NCBI GenBank assembly: GCA_007123015.1
Contig: SKSL01000063.1
Coordinates: 1 to 22,815, forward strand
Length of the DNA: 22,815 nt
From: Natronohydrobacter sp.
GTDB lineage: Bacteria > Pseudomonadota > Alphaproteobacteria > Rhodobacterales > Rhodobacteraceae
Direction: 5' to 3'
The notes beneath the pieces were generated by a model. The model was not told the origin of the DNA, did not search any database, and worked only from the letters and a program-made list of their open reading frames with translations. The stretch's first letter is position 1. Every line of letters begins with the position of its first letter. Below are positions 15,998 to 22,815 of the stretch, in pieces. A program made the position numbers and the translations under genes.

Positions 15998-17866
15998 TTA
16001 GCGGATTGCGCCAGCGGCGCGCAGCGCATCCGCTCTGTCCGCGTCATACCACCAGATATCGACCTCGCCCAGCGAGAAGGGCGGCAACGGGTCAGGGTGA
16101 TCGAACATATCGTAATAGGCGATCATGTGTTCCCCGCGATACCAGGTCGGCACCATGAAATATTCATGCCGCATGATCCGGTCGATGGCCCGCACAGCAG
16201 CGGCCATTTCCTCGCGCGAGGTGGCATCGACAACGATCTCGGTCAGCTTGTCGACCGCCGGATGGCCAAACCCTGCCGGGTTGAATACATCATCGCGGTA
16301 TTCGGTGCCGAACCGCTGCGACAAGCCAATCCCTTCTTCCAGGCCGTTATTGTACCCCGCGACGATCATGTCGTAATCGAAGGTCTGGCGCAAAAGCTGG
16401 TATTGCGCTGGGTCGATCCGGCGATATTCCGCATTCACTCCCAGCCGCCGCAGATTTTCGATGTAAGGTAGAATGATCCGGTCGAAGGTCGCGCTGCGTT
16501 CCAGAAACTCGATATCGAGTGTCTCGCCGGTCTCATTGCGCAGCAAACCGTCTGTGCCGGTCGTGTAGCCGGCCTCTTCCATCAGCGCGAGCGCCTGACG
16601 CAGATTGCCGCGGTCCAGCTGCCGCGCCCCGGAGACATGGGGCAGGAAAGCAGGTTCGGTCAGGATTTCAGGGTCAGTCAGGTCGGCGACCATTTCCAGA
16701 TATTCCAGCTCCAGACCTTCGGCGACATCTCGTGCGTGCAGATCCGAGCCTTGCCAGAAGCTCTCGCGTTGGTCGAACATGCTGAATTGCAAGGTCTCGT
16801 TGGTGAATGTGAAATTATACATCAACCCCAGGGCCCGCCGGATATTGCGGTCCTGCAGCAGGTCCCGGCGCAGGTTGAAGACAAAACCGCTGGCAGTGGG
16901 CAGATTGCCATCTTCGGGCTCTGCGCGGATCACATGCCCACGCTGCACGGCCGGGAAATCATAGGCCGTGGCCCAGTTGATCGAGCTGTTCTCGGCCCGG
17001 AATGTGTAATCCCCCGAGGTGAAGCCGATGAAAGCCGCGTTCGAATCAGCGTAATAGACCACCCGGATCCGGTCAAAATTGGATCGGCCCTGCATTGCGG
17101 GCAGGTCGCGGCCCCAATAGTCTGGATTGCGCCGATAGATGATCTCGCGCCCAGCTGTTGCGCGCTCGACCATATAAGGCCCGGAACCGGGCGAGGTCGT
17201 CATCCGCGATTCGTCCAGCCGTGCGCCAGTTTCTTCATACCAGGCTTTCGACCAGGCCGGGGTCCCACCGACAAGCGAGATCAGGTTCTTACGCGGAATA
17301 CCATCGGCGAAGGTGAACTTCAGCGTGTGATCATCCAGTGCCTCGGCGCTCGACACCACTCGGCTGACATAATTCGCATAAGACGGCGTGCCCTGATCCA
17401 GCAACAGCTCATGCGAGAAAACAATATCATGCGCGGTCAGCGGCGTCCCATCCGAGAAGCGTGCTTCGGGGCGCAGATGAAAGATGACCCAGTCCTTGCT
17501 TTCGGGATATTCCATATGCGTGCACAGCAGACAGTAGCTTGCACTGACCTCGTCCAGCGCCCCTGTCAGGATGCGCTCGAACATGATGGTCGACAAGCGC
17601 CCTGGTGTGCCACGCAGCGTCGAATAGGCGTTCATGCTGTCAAACGTGCCTTCGGCAGAAAGCGACATGGTCCCGCCCTTGGGTGCGTCGGGATTGACGA
17701 AATCGAAATGGGCGAAATCGGCCGGATATTTCAGGTCGCCAAACGTCGAATAGGCATGCGTGCTGATGATCTCGCCCTCAGTCTCGGCGGCGAGGGTAGA
17801 GCCTGCCGTGATGAAGGACAAAGAGAGCCCGATAACCGAAAGACGCGCAGTATTCATGCGGGACAT
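15998..17866 (-). CDS. yejA: Peptide ABC importer periplasmic binding protein YejA
   Basis: This 622-residue family 5 extracellular solute-binding protein begins with a Sec signal peptide (positive start, hydrophobic core about 9-20, cleavage near TLAA/ET at 27-28). Family traits include the domain opening around HAYSTFGDLKYPADFAHF, RFSDGTPLTAHDIVFSHELL (136-155), and the C-terminal VPTWYRGEHMIAYYDMFDHP typical of YejA-type proteins. A GGAGG ribosome binding site lies 8 bases before the ATG at 17866. It is the first gene of the unit yejA-yejB-yejE-yejF-glycosyltransferase. The 131-base region upstream, up to the cytochrome terminator, must carry the operon promoter; no strong sigma-70 match stands out there. 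Confidence 0.94.
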   Translation of the reverse strand: MSRMNTARLSVIGLSLSFITAGSTLAAETEGEIISTHAYSTFGDLKYPADFAHFDFVNPDAPKGGTMSLSAEGTFDSMNAYSTLRGTPGRLSTIMFERILTGALDEVSASYCLLCTHMEYPESKDWVIFHLRPEARFSDGTPLTAHDIVFSHELLLDQGTPSYANYVSRVVSSAEALDDHTLKFTFADGIPRKNLISLVGGTPAWSKAWYEETGARLDESRMTTSPGSGPYMVERATAGREIIYRRNPDYWGRDLPAMQGRSNFDRIRVVYYADSNAAFIGFTSGDYTFRAENSSINWATAYDFPAVQRGHVIRAEPEDGNLPTASGFVFNLRRDLLQDRNIRRALGLMYNFTFTNETLQFSMFDQRESFWQGSDLHARDVAEGLELEYLEMVADLTDPEILTEPAFLPHVSGARQLDRGNLRQALALMEEAGYTTGTDGLLRNETGETLDIEFLERSATFDRIILPYIENLRRLGVNAEYRRIDPAQYQLLRQTFDYDMIVAGYNNGLEEGIGLSQRFGTEYRDDVFNPAGFGHPAVDKLTEIVVDATSREEMAAAVRAIDRIMRHEYFMVPTWYRGEHMIAYYDMFDHPDPLPPFSLGEVDIWWYDADRADALRAAGAIR

Positions 17867-17999
17867 GGGACATTCCTCCTCTGACGGGCCTCTTTCACAC
17901 TGGGCCTTTCATGTCTTTATTTAGTCTTTCTACGCGGCTGTCGACTGCCGAGCGGGTGTTTCACGTCAATGACAAGGGAATTTGATGGAAAACGCCATG

Positions 18000-18028
18000 A
18001 AAAAGGCCGCCCAGTCATCTGGACGGCC
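18000..18028 (-). terminator. Intrinsic terminator after the cytochrome c gene
   Basis: On the minus strand a 10-bp stem with one G-U pair (plus-strand arms 18005-18014 and 18019-18028) encloses a 4-base loop. It is followed by five T residues (A at 18000-18004). It lies about 26 bases after the cytochrome stop and isolates that gene from the yej operon. Confidence 0.85.
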
Positions 18029-18054
18029 CCTGGAATGTGGTCATGTCGCGAAGC

Positions 18055-18561
18055 TCAGCGTTCGCTTTCGATATAGGCAATCAGGTTGGCGCGATCCTGC
18101 ACGCTGGATATGCCCCGGAAGCTCATCGACGTCCCTGGCGTGATAGCATTCGGATTCTCGATGAAAGCCGACAGGATTTCTGGTGTCCAAGCTTCCCCTG
18201 CCTGATTCAGAGCCCCGGAATAGTTGAACCCGTCAACGACGCCGATCTCGCGATCCACGACCCCGTACAGATGGGGACCGACACCATTGCGCCCATCTTC
18301 CAGCGCATGGCAGGCACGGCACTGCGACCACAGGCGCGACCCGGCGCTCGCATCAGCGACTTCCCAGGCTTCGTCGAAGGTCAGTTCGGCGACAGGTTCG
18401 GCGACGACGTCATCTGAACCCGTGTCGATGATAAAAGCCTGCGGCGCATTCGCATTGCCAGGCACATAGATCGCAGTAGAGGCCCAATTGCCCAGAAGAA
18501 AGACCAGCAGCGCGCCGCAAAACGCGGCAACGGCCTTGGTGATCACCATCGTGTCAAACAT
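18055..18561 (-). CDS. cycM: Membrane-anchored c-type cytochrome (cytochrome cy/c552 type)
   Basis: This 168-residue electron carrier has an uncleaved N-terminal membrane anchor (about 7-32, VAAFCGALLVFLLGNW). An acidic linker (40-66) and a class I cytochrome c domain follow. Haem attachment is CRACH (81-85), with His85 as one axial ligand. Met146 in PGTSMSFRG is the likely sixth ligand. The layout matches cytochrome cy of Rhodobacter and CycM of Paracoccus, which carry electrons from the bc1 complex to cbb3/aa3 oxidases. AGGA lies 7 bases before the ATG. It is monocistronic with a terminator and divergent from pheA. The symbol follows the family resemblance. Confidence 0.88.
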   Translation of the reverse strand: MFDTMVITKAVAAFCGALLVFLLGNWASTAIYVPGNANAPQAFIIDTGSDDVVAEPVAELTFDEAWEVADASAGSRLWSQCRACHALEDGRNGVGPHLYGVVDREIGVVDGFNYSGALNQAGEAWTPEILSAFIENPNAITPGTSMSFRGISSVQDRANLIAYIESER

Positions 18562-18623
18562 GTCGCAATCCTATAGCCCAGCGGAGTTGAGGTTCAATAC
18601 CCGCTTCCCCCTGCAATTTTCAA

Positions 18624-18637
18624 GCGGTAGTTACCGC
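18624..18637. promoter_or_regulatory. Operator-like dyad in the cytochrome c/pheA divergent spacer
   Basis: GCGGTA (18624-18629) and TACCGC (18632-18637) form a perfect inverted repeat with a 2-base spacer. It directly abuts a possible -35 (TTGAAA, minus strand 18623-18618) for the cytochrome gene and lies 47 bases before the pheA ATG. The form suits a dimeric regulator, but this is inference. Confidence 0.35.
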
Positions 18638-18683
18638 GACGAAATGCCCATTCGGGCGAAATCGGGAAGTTGTGAGCGGAAAC

Positions 18684-19514
18684 ATGGTTGGCAGTATCGC
18701 ATTCCAGGGGGAACTTGGCGCTTATGGCCATCAGGCCTGTGCAGACGCGCGCCCGGATTACACAACGCTGCCCTGCCTGACCTTCCATGACACGATGGCC
18801 GCCGTGCGCGACGGCGCGGCGGACCTGGCCATGGTCGCGGTCGAGAATTCGATCTATGGGCGCGTGGCCGATGTGCATCAATTGCTGCCTGAAAGCGGCT
18901 TGCACATTGTGGCCGAAGCCTTCGTGCGCGTCCATGTCAATCTTCTGGGCGTCAAGGGCGCGCGGCTGGACCAAGTCCGCGAGGCACATGGTCATCCGGT
19001 CATCTTGCCGCAATGCAGTCACTTCCTGCGCACGCATGCGATCAAGGGCATGACCAGTTCCGACAATGCCCGCGCCGCGCGCGAAATCGCCGAGCGCGGT
19101 GATCCGAGCCACGCCGCATTGGCCAGCGAAATGGCGGCCAGGATCTACGACCTTGATGTGCTGGCCCGCCATATCGAGGATCGGCCTGACAACACCACGC
19201 GTTTCCTGATCATGGCCCGCGACATTGATCTGACCCGGCGCAGCGCAGAGATGATGACCAGCTTCCTGTTTCGCGTCCGCAACATCCCGGCGGCGCTCTA
19301 CAAGGCGATGGGCGGTTTTGCCACGAATAACGTGAACATGCTGAAACTGGAAAGCTACATGGTGGATGGCTCATTCACCGCGACGCAGTTCTTCGCTGAA
19401 ATTGAGGGCCATCCCGAAGATGCAAATGTCGCCCGCGCGCTGGAGGAGTTGCGCTATTTTACCTCCTATCTGAACATTCTGGGCACATATCCGGCAGATC
19501 CCGCGCGCCGCTGA
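18684..19514 (+). CDS. pheA: Prephenate dehydratase (monofunctional)
   Basis: Converts prephenate to phenylpyruvate in phenylalanine synthesis. The 276-residue protein has the dehydratase domain first (IAFQGELGAYGHQAC at 5-19, VAVENSIYGRVADVHQLL at 51-68) and the catalytic TTRF at 171-174. A C-terminal ACT domain (about 193-270) follows, with RVRNIPAALYKAMGGFA and LESYMVDGSF. There is no fused chorismate mutase. I place the start at the ATG 18684, preceded by GAGCGGA; a GTG at 18672 would add four residues and cannot be excluded. In the ACT domain the usual ESRP effector motif reads ESYM. It is divergent from the cytochrome c gene and convergent with the gst gene. Confidence 0.95.
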   Translation: MVGSIAFQGELGAYGHQACADARPDYTTLPCLTFHDTMAAVRDGAADLAMVAVENSIYGRVADVHQLLPESGLHIVAEAFVRVHVNLLGVKGARLDQVREAHGHPVILPQCSHFLRTHAIKGMTSSDNARAAREIAERGDPSHAALASEMAARIYDLDVLARHIEDRPDNTTRFLIMARDIDLTRRSAEMMTSFLFRVRNIPAALYKAMGGFATNNVNMLKLESYMVDGSFTATQFFAEIEGHPEDANVARALEELRYFTSYLNILGTYPADPARR

Positions 19515-19598
19515 GGCGATAGACGCGATGTCTGGCGCGACACGCCCTCGTCCTGAACCCCTTTCATTTTCTTGCGCAAAATACTCTCGCCGAAGGCT

Positions 19599-19616
19599 GC
19601 GGGCCGCAAGGCCCGC
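19599..19616. other. GC-rich hairpin between convergent pheA and gst
   Basis: GCGGGCC (19599-19605) and GGCCCGC (19610-19616) form a perfect 7-bp stem with a GCAA tetraloop. No T-run follows on either strand. It may act as a weak bidirectional terminator or be part of an intergenic repeat, preceded by the AT-richer TTGCGCAAAATACTC at 19573-19587. The rest of the 136-base spacer shows nothing else. Confidence 0.5.
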
Positions 19617-19650
19617 CCCGCCCGGCAGACAACGCCGTGCAGCTCTGGCC

Positions 19651-20244
19651 TCAGCCCATTTTCGCCAGCACTTTCACCAGCGCCGGGCGCGCCGTCATGC
19701 GCTCCAGATAGGCCCCGAGCCGTTCTTCCTGAATCGGAAATTTCGCGACCCTGGCCCAGATCCCGCAATGCGTGAGCAGGATATCGGGCACCGTCATTTT
19801 TGCGCCCATCAGGAATTCCCCCTCGCCCATCCGATGTACCAGCGTTTTCTGGCTATGGGTGAATTCCCAGATCAGCGATTCCTTGATCGAGGATTGCCGC
19901 ATCGCTTCGGGCAGAATGAAGGAATGACGCGCGGCCATCCACAGCGCCGAATCAAATTCGTCAAGCAGGAATTGTGTCAGACTGTCCTGCCGCGCCCGGT
20001 CCAGAGTGCCCGCCTTGTAGGTCAGCCCACCATGTTTGTCGGCCAGATACTGGATGATCGCTGTCGAATCGGTGATCGGCGTGCCATCCTCGATCAGAAC
20101 GGGCACTTTTCCGGCAGGGTTGAAACTGATCACCCCTTCTGATCGCGGCGCGGCAGGCACATGCTCATAAGCCTGGCCGAGTTCTTCCAGCATCCACAGC
20201 ACACGCGTTGCGCGCGAATTCGCCTTGCCGATGACAGTGTACAT
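19651..20244 (-). CDS. Glutathione S-transferase family protein
   Basis: This 197-residue protein has the two-domain GST fold. The N-terminal thioredoxin-like domain begins MYTVIGKANSRATRVLWMLE, with Ser10 a candidate catalytic residue. It includes the cis-proline KVPVL (46-50) and the glutathione-contact pair Asp59-Ser60 in DSTAIIQYLA (59-68). The helical C-terminal domain (about 80-197) has the N-capping motif TVPDILLTH (151-159). It probably conjugates or reduces electrophiles with glutathione in the cytoplasm; the substrate is unknown. It begins 12 bases after holA on the same strand and is probably the last gene of the leuS-lptE-holA unit. Confidence 0.9.
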   Translation of the reverse strand: MYTVIGKANSRATRVLWMLEELGQAYEHVPAAPRSEGVISFNPAGKVPVLIEDGTPITDSTAIIQYLADKHGGLTYKAGTLDRARQDSLTQFLLDEFDSALWMAARHSFILPEAMRQSSIKESLIWEFTHSQKTLVHRMGEGEFLMGAKMTVPDILLTHCGIWARVAKFPIQEERLGAYLERMTARPALVKVLAKMG

Positions 20245-20256
20245 GCGTGACCTCTG

Positions 20257-21279
20257 CTATCTACGCGCCCGCATTGCCAGCCGGATCAGCGCGCGTTCCA
20301 TGACCGCCATGCTGGGCGCGTTCGACGAGGAGCGCAAGGTCAGATCGGCCTCGACCAGATCAGCCAGCGCGCGTTCCAGCTTTGCAAGCCCCCAGCCCTG
20401 GGCCTGTGCCAGCACCCTGTCGCGACGTGGCCCGAAAATCGGCGGGCGCGCGCGCTGGATACCCGCGCTTGGCCCGCCCGGATCACAACTGATCGCATGC
20501 AGGCTGCGGAAATGCCGCATTGCCATGATCGCCAGCGTCACGGCTGCCACCCCCTGCGCCTGCAGACGCGCGAGCAGCGGGCCAATCTGCGCGGCTTGCC
20601 CTTCAGCAACCGCATTCAGCAGATCATCGACCGCCGCTTCCGTGCTGATGGGCGCAATCGCGGCAATATCTTCGGGCGACAGCGGGGTGGTGTCGCCAAA
20701 TTTATACAGGGCGAGCTTCTCCAGCGTCTGCCGGAAATCACCCGGATCAAGCGCGCGCGACAGCGCTACCAGATCGCGCATCGCATCGCTGCCGACCTGT
20801 GTCAGACCGGCCTTGCTCAGGGCAGCCTCGATCTCGTCGCGCGTGGGCGGTTCGTCATAGAGCGCCACTGCGCCACTGGTGCGCGCGCTCTCGAACAGCT
20901 TGCGCAGTTTGGAACTGGCCTTGAGCGTGCCTGCGGTCACCACGATCTGCGCATCGCCCGCGCGCCACTCCGCCAGCGCCTGCGCCACAGCGTCGCTCAC
21001 CTGATCATTGGCGTCTTCCACCAGCACCGCGCGCGGCCCCGGAAAGAAGCCCTGCGCCTTGACCGTATCCAGAAGCAACGCCTTGTTGCGCCGCAACTCA
21101 GCGCCGGGTAGACGCTCGAAGCGCATCTCGGCCTCGCCCTGCGGCCCGACAAGCGCCGCGATCAGATCCTGGCGTTTCAGCGCCACGCGCATCGCGTCCT
21201 GCCCGTAGATCAGCAGCCCCGCCAGCGCCGGGTCAGGCTTTGCGATCAGCCGCGCCAGGTCGCGGGCATTCAGCTTCAT
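20257..21279 (-). CDS. holA: DNA polymerase III subunit delta
   Basis: HolA opens the beta clamp as part of the clamp loader. The 340-residue protein begins MKLNARDLARLI, followed by LLIYGQDAMRVALKRQDL, the usual start of alphaproteobacterial HolA. As usual for delta it has an AAA+-like fold without a functional Walker A. Further family traits are GFFPGPRAVLVEDAND (77-92), FRQTLEKLALYKFGDTTPLS (182-201) and the C-terminal helical collar ending MERALIRLAMRARR. Its ATG overlaps the lptE stop by 4 bases. The order leuS-lptE-holA is standard in alphaproteobacteria. The clamp it loads is encoded by dnaN at the left end of this window. Confidence 0.95.
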   Translation of the reverse strand: MKLNARDLARLIAKPDPALAGLLIYGQDAMRVALKRQDLIAALVGPQGEAEMRFERLPGAELRRNKALLLDTVKAQGFFPGPRAVLVEDANDQVSDAVAQALAEWRAGDAQIVVTAGTLKASSKLRKLFESARTSGAVALYDEPPTRDEIEAALSKAGLTQVGSDAMRDLVALSRALDPGDFRQTLEKLALYKFGDTTPLSPEDIAAIAPISTEAAVDDLLNAVAEGQAAQIGPLLARLQAQGVAAVTLAIMAMRHFRSLHAISCDPGGPSAGIQRARPPIFGPRRDRVLAQAQGWGLAKLERALADLVEADLTLRSSSNAPSMAVMERALIRLAMRARR

Positions 21280-21761
21280 TCCGCAAGTGCCGCCATCAGC
21301 CGCGTGGCAACCTGGTCAGCAAGGATCCGCATCAACCGTTTCTCGGCATCTTCCTGCGCCCGCCGCGTCGCAAGCTGCGTGTCCGTGGTCGAGTAATTGG
21401 TGAAATTGCGCAACCTGCCGCTGGTCAGGGTCTCGCCTGACGCAATATCGATCAGAGTATAAGCGACCTCGCCAAAGAGCGTGATCCTTGTCGCGCCCAG
21501 CCCGCTGAGTTGCGCGGCCCCGCGTTCGGATGTGCTGATCGCATAGTCGAGATCCATACCCGGCGTTGTCGGGCGGCCGAGGCGCTGCTCGAATGCCGAC
21601 ACAAAGTCGAAATCGCGCGACGTGACCGGATCAGCCGCGCGGACTTGCCCACGCAACGCCTGCCCGGACCCACCTGGCGCATAGGCCGGGGTGAAGCCGC
21701 AAGCGGCGAGCGGCAGCGCCGCCAGCGAAACAACAAAGCTTCTGCGATCAGACCACGACAT
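21276..21761 (-). CDS. lptE: LPS-assembly lipoprotein LptE
   Basis: LptE plugs the LptD barrel and helps insert LPS into the outer membrane. From the ATG at 21761 the protein has 161 residues. It has a lipoprotein signal sequence (SDRRSFVVSLAALPLAAC) whose lipobox LAAC puts the lipidated cysteine at 21, followed by GFTPAYAPGG as in many LptE proteins. The mature domain contains the ITLFGEVAYTLID and LRNFTNYSTTD strands and ends in a helix. A TTG two codons upstream is a less likely start. It overlaps the leuS end by 14 bases and holA by 4, so translation is coupled. Confidence 0.92.
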   Translation of the reverse strand: MSWSDRRSFVVSLAALPLAACGFTPAYAPGGSGQALRGQVRAADPVTSRDFDFVSAFEQRLGRPTTPGMDLDYAISTSERGAAQLSGLGATRITLFGEVAYTLIDIASGETLTSGRLRNFTNYSTTDTQLATRRAQEDAEKRLMRILADQVATRLMAALAE

Positions 21762-22815
21762 TGACAATGCGCCCCGGCACCACGATCAGCTTGCGCGGTG
21801 CATTCCCGCCCAAAGCCTTGACCACAGCATCCTGCGCAAGGGCCAGTTTTTCAACCTCTTCCTTGGGCATTTCGGCAGGCACTTCGATTTCCGCGCGCCG
21901 CTTGCCGTTGATCTGGATGGGCAACGTGATCGTGTCGCGCACCAGCATGGCGGGGTCGGGTTTGGGCCAGGGGGCTTGTGCCACCAACCCCTGCCCGCCC
22001 TGCATGGTCCAGATCTCTTCCGCCAGATGCGGCACCATCGGCGCCATCAATTGCGCAAGCGTGCGCATCGCGGTTTTCTGCGCGGCCCCGCTGGCTTCGC
22101 TGCGCGTGAGCGTGTTGGTGAAGGCATAGAGTTCCGCAATCGCCTTGTTGAAAGCGAAATTCTCGATGGCGCGGGTGCAATCGGCAATCGCGTGGTGCAT
22201 GGCGCGCATCAGGTCGGTGTCGGCATCCGTGACTGCGCCATCTTCCATCGCTGCGATCCGGTCGCAGAGCATCCAGACACGGCTCAAGTGCTTGAACGCC
22301 GCTTCCGCCCCCGCGCTGGTCCATTCCACATCGCGCTCGGGCGGGCTGTCGGACATGACGAACCAGCGCGCTGTGTCGGCCCCGAAAGCTTCGATGATAT
22401 TGACCGGATCGACCACATTCTTCTTGGATTTCGACATCTTGGCCGAGGGGATGATCGTCACGGCCTCGCCTGTGGCGCGCAGTTTCCCGTCCTCGATATC
22501 TTCCGGCAGGTGATAAATCGCACGACCTTTGGCGTCGCGCGTCAGGTAAATCTCATGCGTCACCATCCCTTGCGTGAACAGCGCATTGAACGGCTCAGAG
22601 GCCGATTCGGGCAAATGCCCGGTCTTGACCATCGCGCGGGCGAAGAAGCGCGAATAGAGAAGGTGCAGAATCGCATGTTCGATCCCGCCGATATACTGGT
22701 CCACATTCATCCAGTAGGCGGCATCCTCGGTATCGGTCGGGGTTTCGGCGCGGGGCGAGGTGAATCGGGCATAATACCACGACGAATCAACAAACGTGTC
22801 CATCGTGTCGGTTTC
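21748..22815 (-). CDS. leuS: Leucyl-tRNA synthetase, C-terminal part (5' end outside window)
   Basis: The frame runs open to the right edge, with ETDT before MDTFVDSSWYYARF, so the Met at 22803 is internal and the gene continues beyond the window. The 355 residues present cover the end of the Rossmann core with the KMSKS loop (codons at 22440-22426), DTARWFVMSDSPPERDVEW, the anticodon-binding helical domain and the C-terminal domain ending GRIVNVVV. The enzyme charges tRNA-Leu; the HIGH motif and editing domain are outside. It is the first visible gene of the leuS-lptE-holA-gst unit. Confidence 0.97.
   Translation of the reverse strand, partial: ETDTMDTFVDSSWYYARFTSPRAETPTDTEDAAYWMNVDQYIGGIEHAILHLLYSRFFARAMVKTGHLPESASEPFNALFTQGMVTHEIYLTRDAKGRAIYHLPEDIEDGKLRATGEAVTIIPSAKMSKSKKNVVDPVNIIEAFGADTARWFVMSDSPPERDVEWTSAGAEAAFKHLSRVWMLCDRIAAMEDGAVTDADTDLMRAMHHAIADCTRAIENFAFNKAIAELYAFTNTLTRSEASGAAQKTAMRTLAQLMAPMVPHLAEEIWTMQGGQGLVAQAPWPKPDPAMLVRDTITLPIQINGKRRAEIEVPAEMPKEEVEKLALAQDAVVKALGGNAPRKLIVVPGRIVNVVV

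Noticed and set aside
16637..17884. Open plus-strand frame of 415 codons antisense to yejA
   Set aside because: It mirrors the yejA coding sequence, with no domain or ribosome binding site to support it.

Overview
The window looks like a chromosomal segment of an alphaproteobacterium of the Rhodobacteraceae (Rhodobacter/Roseobacter group). The evidence is the rpsT-dnaA-dnaN-recF block, the mutM/ubiE/ubiB neighbourhood, a membrane-anchored cytochrome c divergent from a monofunctional prephenate dehydratase, the leuS-lptE-holA cluster, and high-G+C codon use with several GTG starts. No mobile element, phage gene, CRISPR array, rRNA or tRNA was seen. Almost all of it is core genome.

Layout. Bases 1-3439 (minus strand, reading right to left) hold rpsT, a 418-base spacer, dnaA (GTG start), dnaN with a clear intrinsic terminator, and the first 25 codons of recF, cut by the window edge. 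Bases 3597-5300 (minus) hold mutM then an enoyl-CoA hydratase. Bases 5402-7688 (plus) hold ubiE-ubiB, divergent from mutM across a 101-base spacer. thiN (minus) meets ubiB tail to tail with 3 bases between them. Divergent from thiN is a 751-residue, very acidic low-complexity protein of unknown function (8503-10758), the least explained gene here. Bases 10850-17866 (minus) form one tightly packed unit: a YejABEF-type peptide ABC importer (yejA-yejB-yejE-yejF) followed after 16 bases by a family 4 glycosyltransferase. A membrane-anchored cytochrome c (minus) and pheA (plus) diverge at about 18.6 kb. Bases 19651-22815 (minus) are leuS (5' end outside the window), lptE, holA and a glutathione S-transferase-like gene, with overlaps or a 12-base gap.

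How the genes work together. DnaA, the beta clamp (DnaN), the delta clamp-loader subunit (HolA), RecF and MutM serve replication initiation, processivity and repair. UbiE and UbiB act in ubiquinone synthesis, and the cytochrome c is a respiratory electron carrier. YejABEF with the glycosyltransferase concerns peptide uptake and the cell envelope, and LptE concerns LPS export. PheA makes phenylpyruvate, ThiN makes thiamine diphosphate, and LeuS charges tRNA-Leu.

No obvious new multi-gene system, such as a defence island or biosynthetic cluster, is visible. The best candidate for undescribed biology is the acidic protein at 8503-10758, with conserved-looking folded ends and a winged-helix-like C-terminus. 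Secondary candidates are the glycosyltransferase coupled to the Yej operon and several dyad or promoter arrangements in short divergent spacers.
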